Positions 1 through 8,945 are shown, counted from the first letter of the stretch. The stretch: DNA of 64,000 nt from Bradyrhizobium sp. Tv2a-2 (GCF_000472425.1 NZ_AXAI01000006.1:310001-374000); one strand, 5' to 3'. The notes: generated by a model from the sequence alone, not told the origin. A program made the numbers and translations.

Positions 1-255
1 GGCCAGGCGCGCACATTCGATCTGCAAGCCGGTGATGTCGGCTACATTCCCGTCGCGATGGGGCACTATCTCGAGAATACCGGCACGGGACCGCTGCGAT
101 TCCTCGAAACGTTCAAGAGCCCGTACTTTGTCGACTTCTCTCTCGACACGTGGATGGCGTTGACTCCGCCGAAGCTGGTGGATGCGCATCTGGACCTGGA
201 TCCGCAAGTAATGAATGCGCTTCGCAAGACCAAGGCTCCAGTCGTGCCGACCTGA
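1..255 (+). CDS. Oxalate decarboxylase-type bicupin, C-terminal end only
   Basis: Only the last 84 residues are in the window; the reading frame is open from base 1 to the TGA at 253-255. The visible part has the end of a cupin barrel (GDVGYIPVAMGHYLENTG, with the His of the second cupin motif) followed by the C-terminal helix region typical of oxalate decarboxylase-like bicupins (FVDFSLDTWMALTPP, then a VDAHLDLD segment). In that family a Mn-binding bicupin converts oxalate to formate and CO2. Whether this protein keeps the first metal site and the lid loop cannot be seen. The family call is good; oxalate as substrate is an inference. Confidence 0.75.
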   Translation, partial: GQARTFDLQAGDVGYIPVAMGHYLENTGTGPLRFLETFKSPYFVDFSLDTWMALTPPKLVDAHLDLDPQVMNALRKTKAPVVPT

Positions 256-314
256 GCAGCGTCGCGGAACGTCTCTCGCGGCTTGAGCATTCGGTGCTGG
301 AGCCGTGGGCTGAC

Positions 315-431
315 ACGCCGCGATTTCATGGGGTGTTTCGCGCCTGAGAGTAAATTGCCCTCGGGCCGTCCGCCGAGCAGCTCGTCGCCGGAGAACGTGA
401 TGAGGCCCGCGCCGGCGGCCTCGCGAACCGT
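315..431 (-). pseudogene. Decayed selA-like (PLP-dependent) fragment
   Basis: On the minus strand a 39-residue stretch reads EPTVREAAGAG, LITFSGDELLGG and KHPMKSRR in the order found in selenocysteine synthase SelA, whose PLP-lysine motif is FSGDKLLGGPQAG and is followed by an NPMKRALR-like segment. Here the PLP lysine position is Glu and the similarity fades at both ends, so this is read as a relic with no catalytic potential. It lies in the 374-base gap between the bicupin and the oxidoreductase, where I see nothing else. The match is by eye over a short stretch. Confidence 0.4.
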
Positions 432-629
432 CGGCTCTTTTGCAGCATCAGCACATGAGAATTCGCGAACCGGCATCGCTTGTGGCCACGGCGAGGCTCC
501 AAGCTCCGGTCATTCAGTGTCGCCATGGTGACACTGCAATCGTAACACGCGTCGTCTGCGCTGAAATCAGGCTGTAACCTGTTCGCCCTCTGATCGGCTG
601 CAATAAGCCGAATGGATGAGGAGAGCGCG

Positions 630-1991
630 ATGGCAGTTGGAAAGATCGGCAAGCAGGCCGTAGTGATCGGGGCCGGGATGGCCGGTTTAGCCGCGGCGGG
701 CGCGATTGCGGACCATTTCGAAAACGTGCTCGTGCTGGAGCGCGACCGCCTCACAAACCAGGCGATGCCGCGATCGGGTGCGCCACAATCGCGGCAACTG
801 CACGTCTTGGTGCAGGGCGGCCAGCGGGCGTTGACCGATCTGTTTCCGCATTTCGAGCAAGATTTGCTGAATGCCGGCGCGGTGCCGCTTCGAATGCCGG
901 GCGAGCTTCGATTCGAGATCCCAAGGCTCGGTTCGTTCCCGTCGCGCGATTTCGGCTGGCTCCTCTATGGCGCATCCCGTCCGCTGGTCGAGTTGATCAC
1001 ACGCCGACAGGCCGCGAGACTTGCCAATCTGTCGATACGCTCGCAGTGCCGGGTACTCGAGATCACCGCTTCGCTCGACGGCACCATGGTCACTGGCGTG
1101 AGGTTTGAATCCGCTGCCGGACGGCAGGAGATTCTCGCGGCCGATCTCGTTGTCGACGCATCCGGACGTGGTGCACCAACCTTGGGACTGCTGCGTTCGT
1201 CCGGCCAGCCGGTACCGGATGAAATCGTCATCGGCGTCGATCTCCATTATACGACCACGACCTTCGTGATGCCCGAGGACGCACCTACGGATTGGAAAGC
1301 CATAGCCACTCATCCCCAGGCGCCGGAGCGCAGCCGCGGCGGCTATATGGTGCCAAACGAAGGCAACCGCTGGGTTCTGACGCTCACGGGACGGCTCGGC
1401 GAACGACCGCCAAGCGAGCCGGACGGATTTATGGACTATGCCCGGGGGCTCGAGACGCAGACGATCTACAATGCCATCAAGCATGCCGAGCGGCAGGGCG
1501 GGTTCGAGCGTTATGCCAATCCGGTGAGCGTATGGCGCCGCTTCGATCGACTCAATTCGTTTCCTGAAGGCCTGTTACCCATCGGGGATTCCATCTGCCG
1601 CTTCAATCCGATCTACGGCCAGGGCATGAGCGTGGCCGCGCAGGAGGCCCGCCTTCTGAAGCAGCTTCTGGACGGCCGGGCGACCAAGTCCGATCCGCTT
1701 GCAGGACTTGCGGCGGCGTTCTTCTCTGAAAGCCTGGCGTTGGTCGAGGCACCATGGAATATGGCTGCGGTCCCGGATATGATCTATCCAGAGACGCGCG
1801 GCGAACGCCCGGCAGATTTCGAGGACAGGCTCAAATACGACGGCGCCCTGATGAGGGTTGCGATGAACGATGCCTCGGTTCACCGATTACTCGCAGAGGT
1901 GCAGCAACTGCTCAAGCCGCCAAGCGTTCTCCAGGATCCGGATGTCGATCGCCTCGTTCAGCGCGAGCTGTTCCAGATGGCCGCCGAATAA
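630..1991 (+). CDS. FAD-dependent oxidoreductase (PHBH/geranylgeranyl reductase-like fold)
   Basis: A 453-residue flavoprotein. The N terminus has the Rossmann dinucleotide-binding motif VVIGAGMAGLAAAGAI followed by an acidic strand end (VLVLERD), and near residue 315 there is the second FAD motif, GDSICRFNPIYGQGMSVAA, where the Asp contacts the FAD ribityl chain. This pairing is typical of PF01494-type monooxygenases and the related halogenase/reductase group. The ATG at 630 is chosen because GAGGAGA lies 6 bases upstream; an in-frame ATG at 612 would add six residues without a better ribosome site. No partner gene indicates a substrate, so hydroxylase versus reductase is open. Confidence 0.75.
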   Translation: MAVGKIGKQAVVIGAGMAGLAAAGAIADHFENVLVLERDRLTNQAMPRSGAPQSRQLHVLVQGGQRALTDLFPHFEQDLLNAGAVPLRMPGELRFEIPRLGSFPSRDFGWLLYGASRPLVELITRRQAARLANLSIRSQCRVLEITASLDGTMVTGVRFESAAGRQEILAADLVVDASGRGAPTLGLLRSSGQPVPDEIVIGVDLHYTTTTFVMPEDAPTDWKAIATHPQAPERSRGGYMVPNEGNRWVLTLTGRLGERPPSEPDGFMDYARGLETQTIYNAIKHAERQGGFERYANPVSVWRRFDRLNSFPEGLLPIGDSICRFNPIYGQGMSVAAQEARLLKQLLDGRATKSDPLAGLAAAFFSESLALVEAPWNMAAVPDMIYPETRGERPADFEDRLKYDGALMRVAMNDASVHRLLAEVQQLLKPPSVLQDPDVDRLVQRELFQMAAE

Positions 1992-2172
1992 GATTGCGCA
2001 CTAGGACTGCGTGGCTTTGCACAACGGTCACACCAAACCGGCGAGCGCGCCCGCACTTTCGGTGCGCTCCTCTTCTTGGAATCGGTGGCGCGCTAGCTCC
2101 GGGAACGGCGTTCAGCATATTGCGTTACGGCCAGTCAACGACGTCGGCGAGAATCTTCGCGGCCGAGCGAAT

Positions 2173-3024
2173 TTAGGAGGCTCTCTTTCCTTTGTTCGAG
2201 ACCGATTCATCACGATGATCCCGGGGACTTGATGCCGTCGACGATTCCTTGCTCTTTCCGCTGGAAATTTCTTCAGCTCCCGAAGAGGGCTGGCCGGACG
2301 ATGACCGCGAAACACTGAACGTCCCCATTCCCAGGGGCAGCTCAATTTTTATATCGCCGTATTCGTGAGAGCACGCGGCGACACTGGCTACTGAACCTTT
2401 AACTGCTTCTTCTATTGCCGTTTTCAATTGTGGATCAACCTTGCCCTCAAGCCGAACCTGACTCATGAGAGTCTTCAGCTGTTCTTGGTACATAGAGGCA
2501 ACTTGGGCTCTGCAATCGTGTGCATGACTTTCTTGGTAGAAGTAAACGCCCTCGTGCAGGGCCGCGTAGAATCCGAGCGATAGCAGGCATCCTCCGACAA
2601 CAAAACGCCCTCGAGTAGGGTTTTCGTGAAAGATTTCGACCAGCTCAATTCGTAATCTGAACTCTATTCTGGACCGCTTTGGTGCGGACACAGTCCCGGC
2701 TATTGCATTTAGCTCGTCGAGAATTGCGTTGACGTCGAAATACGCATCAAATTCGGATGCTGATCCGTCCTCGGGTACTAGAGCCACTTTGACATCTGGC
2801 AAGCTCTTGAGCCACACCTTGAAGTGGGCGTCGGGACTGATTTCGCCGTCTCGCTCCTTGACACAATATTCGGCCATCGCCTCAGCAACAGCCGCGGTCC
2901 ACTGCAGCTTCTGAAAAACGGCAAGTAGTTCTCCGACCTCTGCCGGTCTGCCCCTCCGATCAAGCGTTACTTCGAGAAACAGTTCGCTGCCACCTGGCCA
3001 CTGGAATGCGTTGCTTACATCCAT
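2173..3024 (-). CDS. Orphan hypothetical protein
   Basis: A 283-residue protein I do not recognise. The ATG at 3024 follows an AAAGGGGGG ribosome site six bases upstream; an ATG at 3102 is in frame but has no such site. The first two thirds is mixed alpha/beta with many acidic residues; around residues 145-165 there is a hydrophobic stretch (GRFVVGGCLLSLGFYAAL) that could be one membrane helix; the last 30 residues are a Ser/Lys/Glu-rich, probably disordered tail. Base composition is less GC-rich than the genes on either side and no neighbour is functionally linked, which suggests acquired DNA. Confidence 0.6.
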   Translation of the reverse strand: MDVSNAFQWPGGSELFLEVTLDRRGRPAEVGELLAVFQKLQWTAAVAEAMAEYCVKERDGEISPDAHFKVWLKSLPDVKVALVPEDGSASEFDAYFDVNAILDELNAIAGTVSAPKRSRIEFRLRIELVEIFHENPTRGRFVVGGCLLSLGFYAALHEGVYFYQESHAHDCRAQVASMYQEQLKTLMSQVRLEGKVDPQLKTAIEEAVKGSVASVAACSHEYGDIKIELPLGMGTFSVSRSSSGQPSSGAEEISSGKSKESSTASSPRDHRDESVSNKGKRAS

Positions 3025-3427
3025 TGAGTACCCCCCTTTGAAGGGTGAACGTAAGACAGTACAATCTCGGGTAATTGTTTGTCGATAACTATGTGCGTCC
3101 ACAGTATTCGTCAGTGTTCTCCTTCACGTGACGCCGAGACCTCTCGGCGTGGTGCTCAGAGACCGTTGATCGATCACTGAACCGACGCCATTTTTCTGTT
3201 AGTATTTGCGCGCAGCTTGTTGAAAGCCCAAGCGAGTCTCGCCGGCCTGTCCAAACGGTCCAGTCTCGTGACTGCCCTCAAGCAGACGGTGATGAGGCAG
3301 GAGGCCGCGCAATTGCTGCCGCCGGTTAAGGTTGATAACGACCGAGTCACCGCCGCAGGGCCTTGCGTTGTGTTCTCGGTCCAATCAAGATAACTCCGAA
3401 AGGTACTGCTAAGGCCGGGGAAAAACC
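3025..3427. other. Gap without a clear gene
   Basis: Divergent intergenic region between the orphan gene and the small secreted protein. It holds one plus-strand open frame of 58 codons (TTG at 3217 to TAA at 3393) with plausible composition but no convincing ribosome site and no recognised family. Nothing else seen. Confidence 0.4.
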
Positions 3428-3652
3428 ATGCGGGTATTGTTGCTGCTGAGTGCCGCGCTCGCATCCTTTGCGGCCACGATGACCTTGAGCTCTTCGAATG
3501 CAAACGCGGTCTTTTGGCGCGGCTTATACGCGCCCACCAACATCGATATTCACGGGTGGCCCATCATCAAGGAGCCGCCTCCCAGCCCATGTCAGTGGAT
3601 ACGGGTGAACGGCTATTACGTGCGCCAATGCATCTGCCCATGCATCAACTAA
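3428..3652 (+). CDS. Small secreted Cys-containing protein
   Basis: A 74-residue protein with a clear Sec signal peptide (MRVLLLLSAALASFAA, hydrophobic, with a likely cleavage after the SNANA segment near residue 27). The mature part of about 47 residues is Pro/Trp/Tyr-rich and ends with four cysteines, one in SPCQW and three in the terminal QCICPCIN. A GGGGA ribosome site is present upstream. Short exported peptides of this type are common and mostly uncharacterised in Bradyrhizobium; the Cys cluster could form disulfides or bind a metal. No function is claimed. Confidence 0.6.
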   Translation: MRVLLLLSAALASFAATMTLSSSNANAVFWRGLYAPTNIDIHGWPIIKEPPPSPCQWIRVNGYYVRQCICPCIN

Positions 3653-4116
3653 GCATTTGTCGAACGGCTCGACCGATCCTTCGTTCCCGAAATCGAGGCC
3701 ATTTCCGACCCTTCTCCGGAATGGTTTCGACCCGATTCGCCTTAGGTCGCCGCCAAGCTTCCCCCGCTCGAACGGCCTCGAGCTTGCAAAATGCCAAGTG
3801 AAAGATTTCGAGTACCAGACCTCCGCTCCGGCAGCGCGCCGTTCCTCGTGCAGGCAGCGGTCGCGCTTTGCGCGGGTACATGGGATGCCCGAGCGGCAAC
3901 ATAATAGCACGCCGACGGACGAACATCGTGTCTGGAAGGCGCTGTTAGCTGGCGGCCCGATCGTCAAGACGGCACGCCTGTGCTGGCGTGGTTGACCATA
4001 CCTTAACCGAATGCCTACCGCGCCCCTTTGAAGCGCGTTGCTCATCGAGTATCGTGCCGGTCGCACCGCAATTGACACGGCAAAGGCCCGCTTCCTAGCG
4101 CGGGGCAGAGGCAAAT
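3653..4116. other. Gap without a recognised gene
   Basis: 464 bases between the small secreted protein and the PAP2 gene. Open frames exist on both strands but none has a ribosome site, signal sequence or family resemblance that I can support. Likely non-coding or decayed DNA containing the promoter of the downstream gene. Confidence 0.4.
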
Positions 4117-5052
4117 GTGTTCATGGAAAATCGTGCCGCAGTAACAAAGCCGGTCTGGCGCAACAATATCGTTTGGGCTGTCATCGCCGGAATCGCGGGA
4201 ATGGATGCGTTGTGGGCATGGTCGGTCGGCATAAGGATCGCGCCGGGTCTAACAACGCCGCTGGTTTTTGCCGGGCTGGTTCTGATGAATCGTGTTTATG
4301 TCACGATAAGACCCAACCCAAGGATCGCGGCGCTCGCCGGCGCTACGGCGCAGCTCCTGGCGTTTACATCGGTTGCTAGCGTTCTAATCTATCTCACCGT
4401 CGGATCCGACTTCCCACTAATCGACCGATATCTTTCAGCGGCAGATGCAGCAGTCGGATTCGATTGGCTTGGGCTGTTCAACTGGGTCCAAGATCATCCT
4501 GGCGTCAATAGTGTGCTAGTTTTTTCGTATGACAGCAGTATAGCCCAAATCGGGGTTCTCCTGATCGTGCTGAACGTGCTTGGAATGCTTGAGCGCACGG
4601 CCGAATTTGTTTGGCTGTTCATCCTGACATTGCTGATCGTTATTCCAATATCGTGGTTATTCCCGGCCGAAAGCGCATGGGTCCATTATGGAGTCACCCA
4701 CCGCGTATACGCCTACCATCTTGCGGATTTCTCGGCGCTTAGGAGCGGCCAGATGTCGGAGATTGCGTTGGCCCGCATGAATGGACTTATTACATTCCCG
4801 TCTTTCCACACCGCACTTGGGCTCATTCTGATCTATGCCACCAGGGGAATTCGTTTCCTGTTTCCCATATCGCTCGCATTCAACGTGCTGATGATCGCTT
4901 CAACTCTGCCGGCCGGCGGACATTACCTAGTGGATCTCATTGGGGGCACAGCTGTCGTGCCGCTCGCCGTCGTAATCTTCGGATGGGGCCAACGACCGTC
5001 GGCCAGGGGCCGGCTTGCCAGCGGCGTTGTGCTGAGTGCGGCGAGGGATTGA
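4117..5052 (+). CDS. PAP2-superfamily membrane protein
   Basis: A 311-residue integral membrane protein with about seven hydrophobic helices. Late in the sequence it has PSFHT (His231) followed 38 residues on by GGHYLVDLIGG (His269, Asp273), which correspond to the last two conserved blocks of the type 2 phosphatidic acid phosphatase/inositolphosphotransferase fold (SxHT and SRxxxxxHxxxD, here with Gly-Gly in place of the usual Arg region). This predicts a lipid-phosphate phosphatase or phosphotransferase acting at the membrane surface. Start: GTG at 4117 with AGAGG five bases upstream; an ATG at 4123 is the alternative. It stands alone, so the substrate is unknown. Confidence 0.7.
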   Translation: MFMENRAAVTKPVWRNNIVWAVIAGIAGMDALWAWSVGIRIAPGLTTPLVFAGLVLMNRVYVTIRPNPRIAALAGATAQLLAFTSVASVLIYLTVGSDFPLIDRYLSAADAAVGFDWLGLFNWVQDHPGVNSVLVFSYDSSIAQIGVLLIVLNVLGMLERTAEFVWLFILTLLIVIPISWLFPAESAWVHYGVTHRVYAYHLADFSALRSGQMSEIALARMNGLITFPSFHTALGLILIYATRGIRFLFPISLAFNVLMIASTLPAGGHYLVDLIGGTAVVPLAVVIFGWGQRPSARGRLASGVVLSAARD

Positions 5053-5798
5053 AAGCCGTTTGGGAAGCTCCGCAGAAAGACAGCAAAGTCCTGGCACCGT
5101 TTGTTTCGTTGCTTGGTAATCGGCTACGCCGGGGCTTCTCGGCAGTTAATTGGAAGGGTCACGGCTGCACCGTTTTTCTACGGGACTGCGTGCTCGAAAG
5201 CTGAGTAACAACCAGCAATTCGGGGGTACCTCCGGAGGTCGGAGCGTCCTACCTGGCGGCTAGCTGTTTCAGCTTGGCACCTGTCCAACTCGCGAGAAGC
5301 TAAAAGTCTCGCCCTGCGTTTGCAGTAGCACATTGTTACCTTTTTAGACGGCGCGAACGGCTCCTGCCGAGTCCAATTGTCGCGTCGAGCCTTGCGCCTT
5401 CGCAACACGGCTTCCAGTTCAGCTGACCCGCTTTCTATGGTCCTTTCAGCAGCATTTGCGCGCTTCGGGGCTGCGATGAAGAGTTCTCCTCGCCGAGCTC
5501 GATCTCGTTCGAATCTGAAGGACGACGCGGTCAGCGTTGCCGACGCACGCCGTCATCTCATTCCAGTTCTGGTTTCCCGTATTTATACGGGGCGGCGTGG
5601 AAATTTGGAGTTACTTCCGTAAATCAGAACTTCCTAAGATCATGGTCAAGGAGCAATCCTGGGCGCGCCACCCCTTAGGGTTAAGAAACGATCAACAGGT
5701 GACAATTTTTTGACGGAACAATAACAATGGCCGCGTTGGCACCGGCTTCGTCTGCCGACGATGTGCAAATCGATCTTTCCAAAGAAGGGATTTCTCCT
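5053..5798. other. Long intergenic region upstream of the pilin
   Basis: About 750 bases between the PAP2 gene and flp. An 81-codon plus-strand frame at 5377-5622 has no ribosome site or recognisable product. The distal part must hold the flp promoter and leader; no recognisable operator was seen. Confidence 0.5.
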
Positions 5799-6011
5799 AT
5801 GTTGAAGTACTATATTAAGACCACTGAAGCCCTGAAGCGTCTGCGCGCGGACACGGAAGGTGTGGTGTCGTTTGAGTACGTGATTGTCGCCGCTTGCGTC
5901 GTCGGCGCTGTGATTTTCGCATTCGGTCCTACGGGCAGTGGGGCTCTCGGGCAGGCGCTTCAAGGCGCGATCAACACGATCATCGGCAAGGTCAATGCTG
6001 CCCTCGCATAA
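5799..6011 (+). CDS. flp: Flp/Fap-type major pilin subunit
   Basis: A 70-residue type IVb prepilin. Residues 1-20 form a positively charged leader, the Flp processing site is Gly21 followed by VVSFEY (Glu at +5 and Tyr at +6 of the mature protein), and a hydrophobic assembly helix follows (VIVAACVVGAVIFAF). The ATG at 5799 has AAGAAGGGA upstream; an in-frame ATG at 5727 would put an implausible extension before the leader. CpaA, encoded next, is expected to cleave after Gly21. The mature pilin polymerises into the Tad/Flp pilus used for surface adhesion. A stem-loop follows the gene, consistent with pilin being made in excess over the machinery. Confidence 0.92.
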   Translation: MLKYYIKTTEALKRLRADTEGVVSFEYVIVAACVVGAVIFAFGPTGSGALGQALQGAINTIIGKVNAALA

Positions 6012-6034
6012 TATGGCCGTCTGACTCCGGAGAG

Positions 6035-6057
6035 GGGGGGCATGGACTGTGCCCTCC
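6035..6057 (+). terminator. Stem-loop between flp and cpaA (attenuator or mRNA 3' end)
   Basis: GGGGGGCA at 6035-6042 pairs with TGCCCTCC at 6050-6057 (8 bp, one G-T pair) around a 7-base loop. There is no long T-run, so partial termination or RNA 3'-end protection of the pilin message is more likely than full termination. Confidence 0.45.
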
Positions 6058-6263
6058 ACCTTTCCAATCTTCGCGTTTGATGAAATCGGCGTAGTGGCTG
6101 GCGATAGCGATACCGGTGCTAATCATTCGACTAAGAACATGCCGACAAGTGCGGTGAGCACGATCGGCACCGCTGTCACTACTGCCATCGGAGGTTATTG
6201 AGCTGCCTGACTCAATCCGGCATTGCGATCTGTCAGTACCTTTCCTGAAAAGCGTGCATTTTG

Positions 6264-6770
6264 ATGAATTGGTTTGTTTCCATAGCGTTGATTCTGGAAA
6301 TCCTTTTGTTGCTCTATGTTGCAACAATCGATGTCGCGACACGATTGATTAGCAATGAGATCTGTCTGGCCTTGGCGCTCCTCGGGATCGCCAGTCAACT
6401 GGCCAGCCCGATGCAAGTTGCCGAGTCGCTGATATCAGCTGCAATCTTGTTCGTGCTGCTCTTGGTCATCTACACGCGGGGTTGGATTGGCGGCGGCGAC
6501 GTCAAGCTGCTGGTTGCATTGGCGATTGGTCTTCCTCTGGCGGGCGTAGTTCAGTTGATGACCATCACCGCGCTGGCTGGCGGCGTACTCGCCCTGGTGC
6601 ATCTGATGATGCGCCATCTGCCTTATCCCAAGCTCGCGCCTGCCGGATCGTCGCTCGTACGCCGCGTCTACGCGGTAGAGCGTTGGCGCCATTTGCGACA
6701 CGCACCGCTACCTTACGGTGTTGCGATAGCGTCGGGTGGTATCTTGACCATTTTGAATCAAGGACTTTGA
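6264..6770 (+). CDS. cpaA: Prepilin peptidase CpaA/TadV
   Basis: A 168-residue A24-family aspartic peptidase of the short form lacking the N-methyltransferase domain. The two catalytic aspartates are visible: Asp23 in YVATIDVATRLISN after the first membrane helix, and Asp79 in the WIGGGDVKLL motif (GxGD). Five to six membrane helices are predicted. It processes the Flp prepilin and probably the TadE/G-like pseudopilins. An in-frame TTG lies one codon upstream of the chosen ATG. cpaB begins just after the stop. Confidence 0.92.
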   Translation: MNWFVSIALILEILLLLYVATIDVATRLISNEICLALALLGIASQLASPMQVAESLISAAILFVLLLVIYTRGWIGGGDVKLLVALAIGLPLAGVVQLMTITALAGGVLALVHLMMRHLPYPKLAPAGSSLVRRVYAVERWRHLRHAPLPYGVAIASGGILTILNQGL

Positions 6771-6771
6771 C

Positions 6772-7749
6772 ATGTCATTCACGTTGCGTATCTCGATCAT
6801 TGCGGTGCTGCTATTGGCAGCCAGTGCGTTCGGGCTCATCGCCTACAACATGAACCTGCCGAAGGAGGTCTCGGTGGCGATCGCGGACAAGGGGCCGGCG
6901 CCTGCGCCAGCCGCTGCGCCTGCGACCGTGGGGTACTTTGTTGCGGCGAGGCCGCTAACGAAGGGTACATTGGCCCGCGAGGAAGATTTCACGGTACGTT
7001 CGGCCGTGCCGGAACGTGTTCCTGCGGGAGCAATCCTTGAAACGCCGGACTCCAAGCTAGGGCTTCCCGGTTCTCTGGTTCGCAAGTTCGTCGATGCTGG
7101 CAGTCCTATCACGTTACAAGACATCTTGCGCCCGCGCGATCGAGGTTTCCTCGCCAGCGTCTTGGCACCGGACAGCCGTGCCATCAGCATCAAGGTTGAC
7201 GAGGAGTCTGGGGTCTCGGGCCTCATCAGGCCGGGTGATCATGTGGATGTCGTGTTGACCCAGGTGTTCGAGAAAGCAGATCCGGCACGTCGCGCTCTTA
7301 GCGAAACCGTTCTACGCAACGTTCGAGTCATTGCGATCGACCAGGAGATTGCGCAAGGCGGAAAGGCAATCAGCACGATGGCAGGCAAGCTAGCGCAAAC
7401 CGTCTCTTTGGAGCTGACGCCAGAGCAAGTCAAGAAGATCACCGTCGCAAAGCAACTCGGAACGCTGGCCTTGGCCGTACGTGCGGCAGTTGACCAGTGG
7501 AATACGGCTGATGCTGGCGCTGTGTCGAGCTGCGACGTTTCGCCGGAACTTGCCCGCCAGAGTGCGATCGCCGGTCAGCGCGCCGCAGTGGTCGTTCACA
7601 CTGGAGGTGAGGTCAGGGAATACTCAGTCAGGAAGCAAGACTCAGACGACAGCGACGCGGCCGTGAGCTGCAACGGATCGTCGTCGGAAGTTGTCCGCCC
7701 GACTGCCACGGCGATGGATTACACTGATAAAGTGTCGGAGAAACGTTGA
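6772..7749 (+). CDS. cpaB: Flp pilus assembly protein CpaB/RcpC
   Basis: A 325-residue periplasmic protein anchored by one N-terminal helix (residues 5-24, RISIIAVLLLAASAF). After an Ala/Pro linker comes a SAF domain (about residues 50-110, starting VGYFVAARPLTKGTLAREED) and then the RcpC-type beta domain with GLIRPGDHVDVVLTQVF. The C-terminal segment has two cysteines (SSCDVSPEL and VSCNG) that could pair. In Tad systems CpaB associates with the secretin and stabilises or gates it. The stop overlaps the cpaE start (ATGA), showing translational coupling. Confidence 0.88.
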   Translation: MSFTLRISIIAVLLLAASAFGLIAYNMNLPKEVSVAIADKGPAPAPAAAPATVGYFVAARPLTKGTLAREEDFTVRSAVPERVPAGAILETPDSKLGLPGSLVRKFVDAGSPITLQDILRPRDRGFLASVLAPDSRAISIKVDEESGVSGLIRPGDHVDVVLTQVFEKADPARRALSETVLRNVRVIAIDQEIAQGGKAISTMAGKLAQTVSLELTPEQVKKITVAKQLGTLALAVRAAVDQWNTADAGAVSSCDVSPELARQSAIAGQRAAVVVHTGGEVREYSVRKQDSDDSDAAVSCNGSSSEVVRPTATAMDYTDKVSEKR

Positions 7750-8945
7750 TGAGCATGGCCGTAGTCAGTGCGACTGAAGAGACGACGTCCGTTGTAACGC
7801 GCAACCGCATCGTCTGTTTCGTGAATGATGAGCTCAGTGCCGCGGCTCTGCGCAAGGGCCTCGAAGGCAGCAACATATCGATCAGGCGCGGCACGATCCG
7901 CAATGCCATACGGATGCTCGAAACCGACACCGAACTGTTCGCGTTGGTGACAGACATCAGTGGAATCGATGATCCCTTTACCGAACTGGAAAGGTTGGCT
8001 GGCGTCTGCCCGCCCGATGTTCGGGTGGCTCTGATCGGTGAGAGCAGGGAGATCTCCTTCTATCGTGAGCTGATGGATCTCGGCTTGACCGAGTACCTTC
8101 CGAAGCCGCTCACGCGGGACATGGTGCTGGACCAGCTTCGCCCGAAGCTGGTTGGTGACGTGGCCGCGGATCCGACTGATCGGGGCGGGCATGTAATCTC
8201 GATCTGCGGCGCCCAGGGCGGCGCCGGGGCAACGAGTATCGCGATCAATCTCGCACTGCAACTCGCCGACACCACGAAGGCCAAGGTCGCGCTGCTCGAC
8301 CTTCATCTGCAAGGCGGCGAAACCGCCGTGATGTTAGGTGTTCGGCCTGGACCGGGGCTGCGGATCGCTTTGGAAAACCCGATGCGGGCGGACACGTTGT
8401 TCCTCGAGCGCGCGGCAATCGAGGTCAATGAGCGGGTTTGCTTGATTTCTGCTGATGAGGATTTGGATGCGCAGCTCGACATCACTGAAGGGGGTGTGAG
8501 ACACGTGCTGGGTCTGCTCCGCCAACGATTCAATTACATCGTTGTCGATATGCCAGTCCCGTTTCCTCCGTCGATGCATCCGGTGCTCACGCTTTCACGT
8601 CACGTGCTGGTGCTGCTGGAAGCCGAGGTCACCGGACTTCGCAATGCGCATGCTCTCCGCGCCGCCGTCACCAACATCGCCGGTAAAGATCGAGTCTTCA
8701 CTTTGCTCAACCGCGCCGATCGTGCGGGGGGACTTCCCAAAGCCACGATTGTTAAGGCGTTGGGCGCCGACCCAGACATGGTGATTCCCGATCTCGGGAA
8801 AGGGATGACTCAAGCAGTCAATCTTGGAATTCCAGCTCTAAAGCACGTTAGGGGATTGCGACGTCACCTTGCCCCGATCGTACGGGAGATTACGGGTGTC
8901 CGCGCCGAGCGGAAGGGACACTTGAGGAGGCTGCTCGGGTTATGA
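7749..8945 (+). CDS. cpaE: Pilus localisation ATPase-like protein CpaE/TadZ
   Basis: A 398-residue protein with an atypical receiver-like N-terminal domain (about residues 15-130) and a ParA/MinD-type domain starting near residue 148 with HVISICGAQGGAGATSIAIN. The deviant Walker A Lys of MinD-like proteins (KGGxGKT) is missing here: QGGAGAT has Ala where the P-loop Lys would be. Walker B-like VVDMPVPFPP is present. Family members place the Tad machine at one pole or site. It overlaps cpaB and cpaF by ATGA junctions at both ends. Confidence 0.88.
   Translation: MSMAVVSATEETTSVVTRNRIVCFVNDELSAAALRKGLEGSNISIRRGTIRNAIRMLETDTELFALVTDISGIDDPFTELERLAGVCPPDVRVALIGESREISFYRELMDLGLTEYLPKPLTRDMVLDQLRPKLVGDVAADPTDRGGHVISICGAQGGAGATSIAINLALQLADTTKAKVALLDLHLQGGETAVMLGVRPGPGLRIALENPMRADTLFLERAAIEVNERVCLISADEDLDAQLDITEGGVRHVLGLLRQRFNYIVVDMPVPFPPSMHPVLTLSRHVLVLLEAEVTGLRNAHALRAAVTNIAGKDRVFTLLNRADRAGGLPKATIVKALGADPDMVIPDLGKGMTQAVNLGIPALKHVRGLRRHLAPIVREITGVRAERKGHLRRLLGL

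Noticed and set aside
3217..3393. A 58-codon plus-strand frame of plausible composition.
   Set aside because: Only TTG starts, no ribosome site and no recognised family.
5377..5622. An 81-codon plus-strand frame upstream of flp.
   Set aside because: Arg/Ser-rich composition, no ribosome site and no family; most likely non-coding leader DNA.
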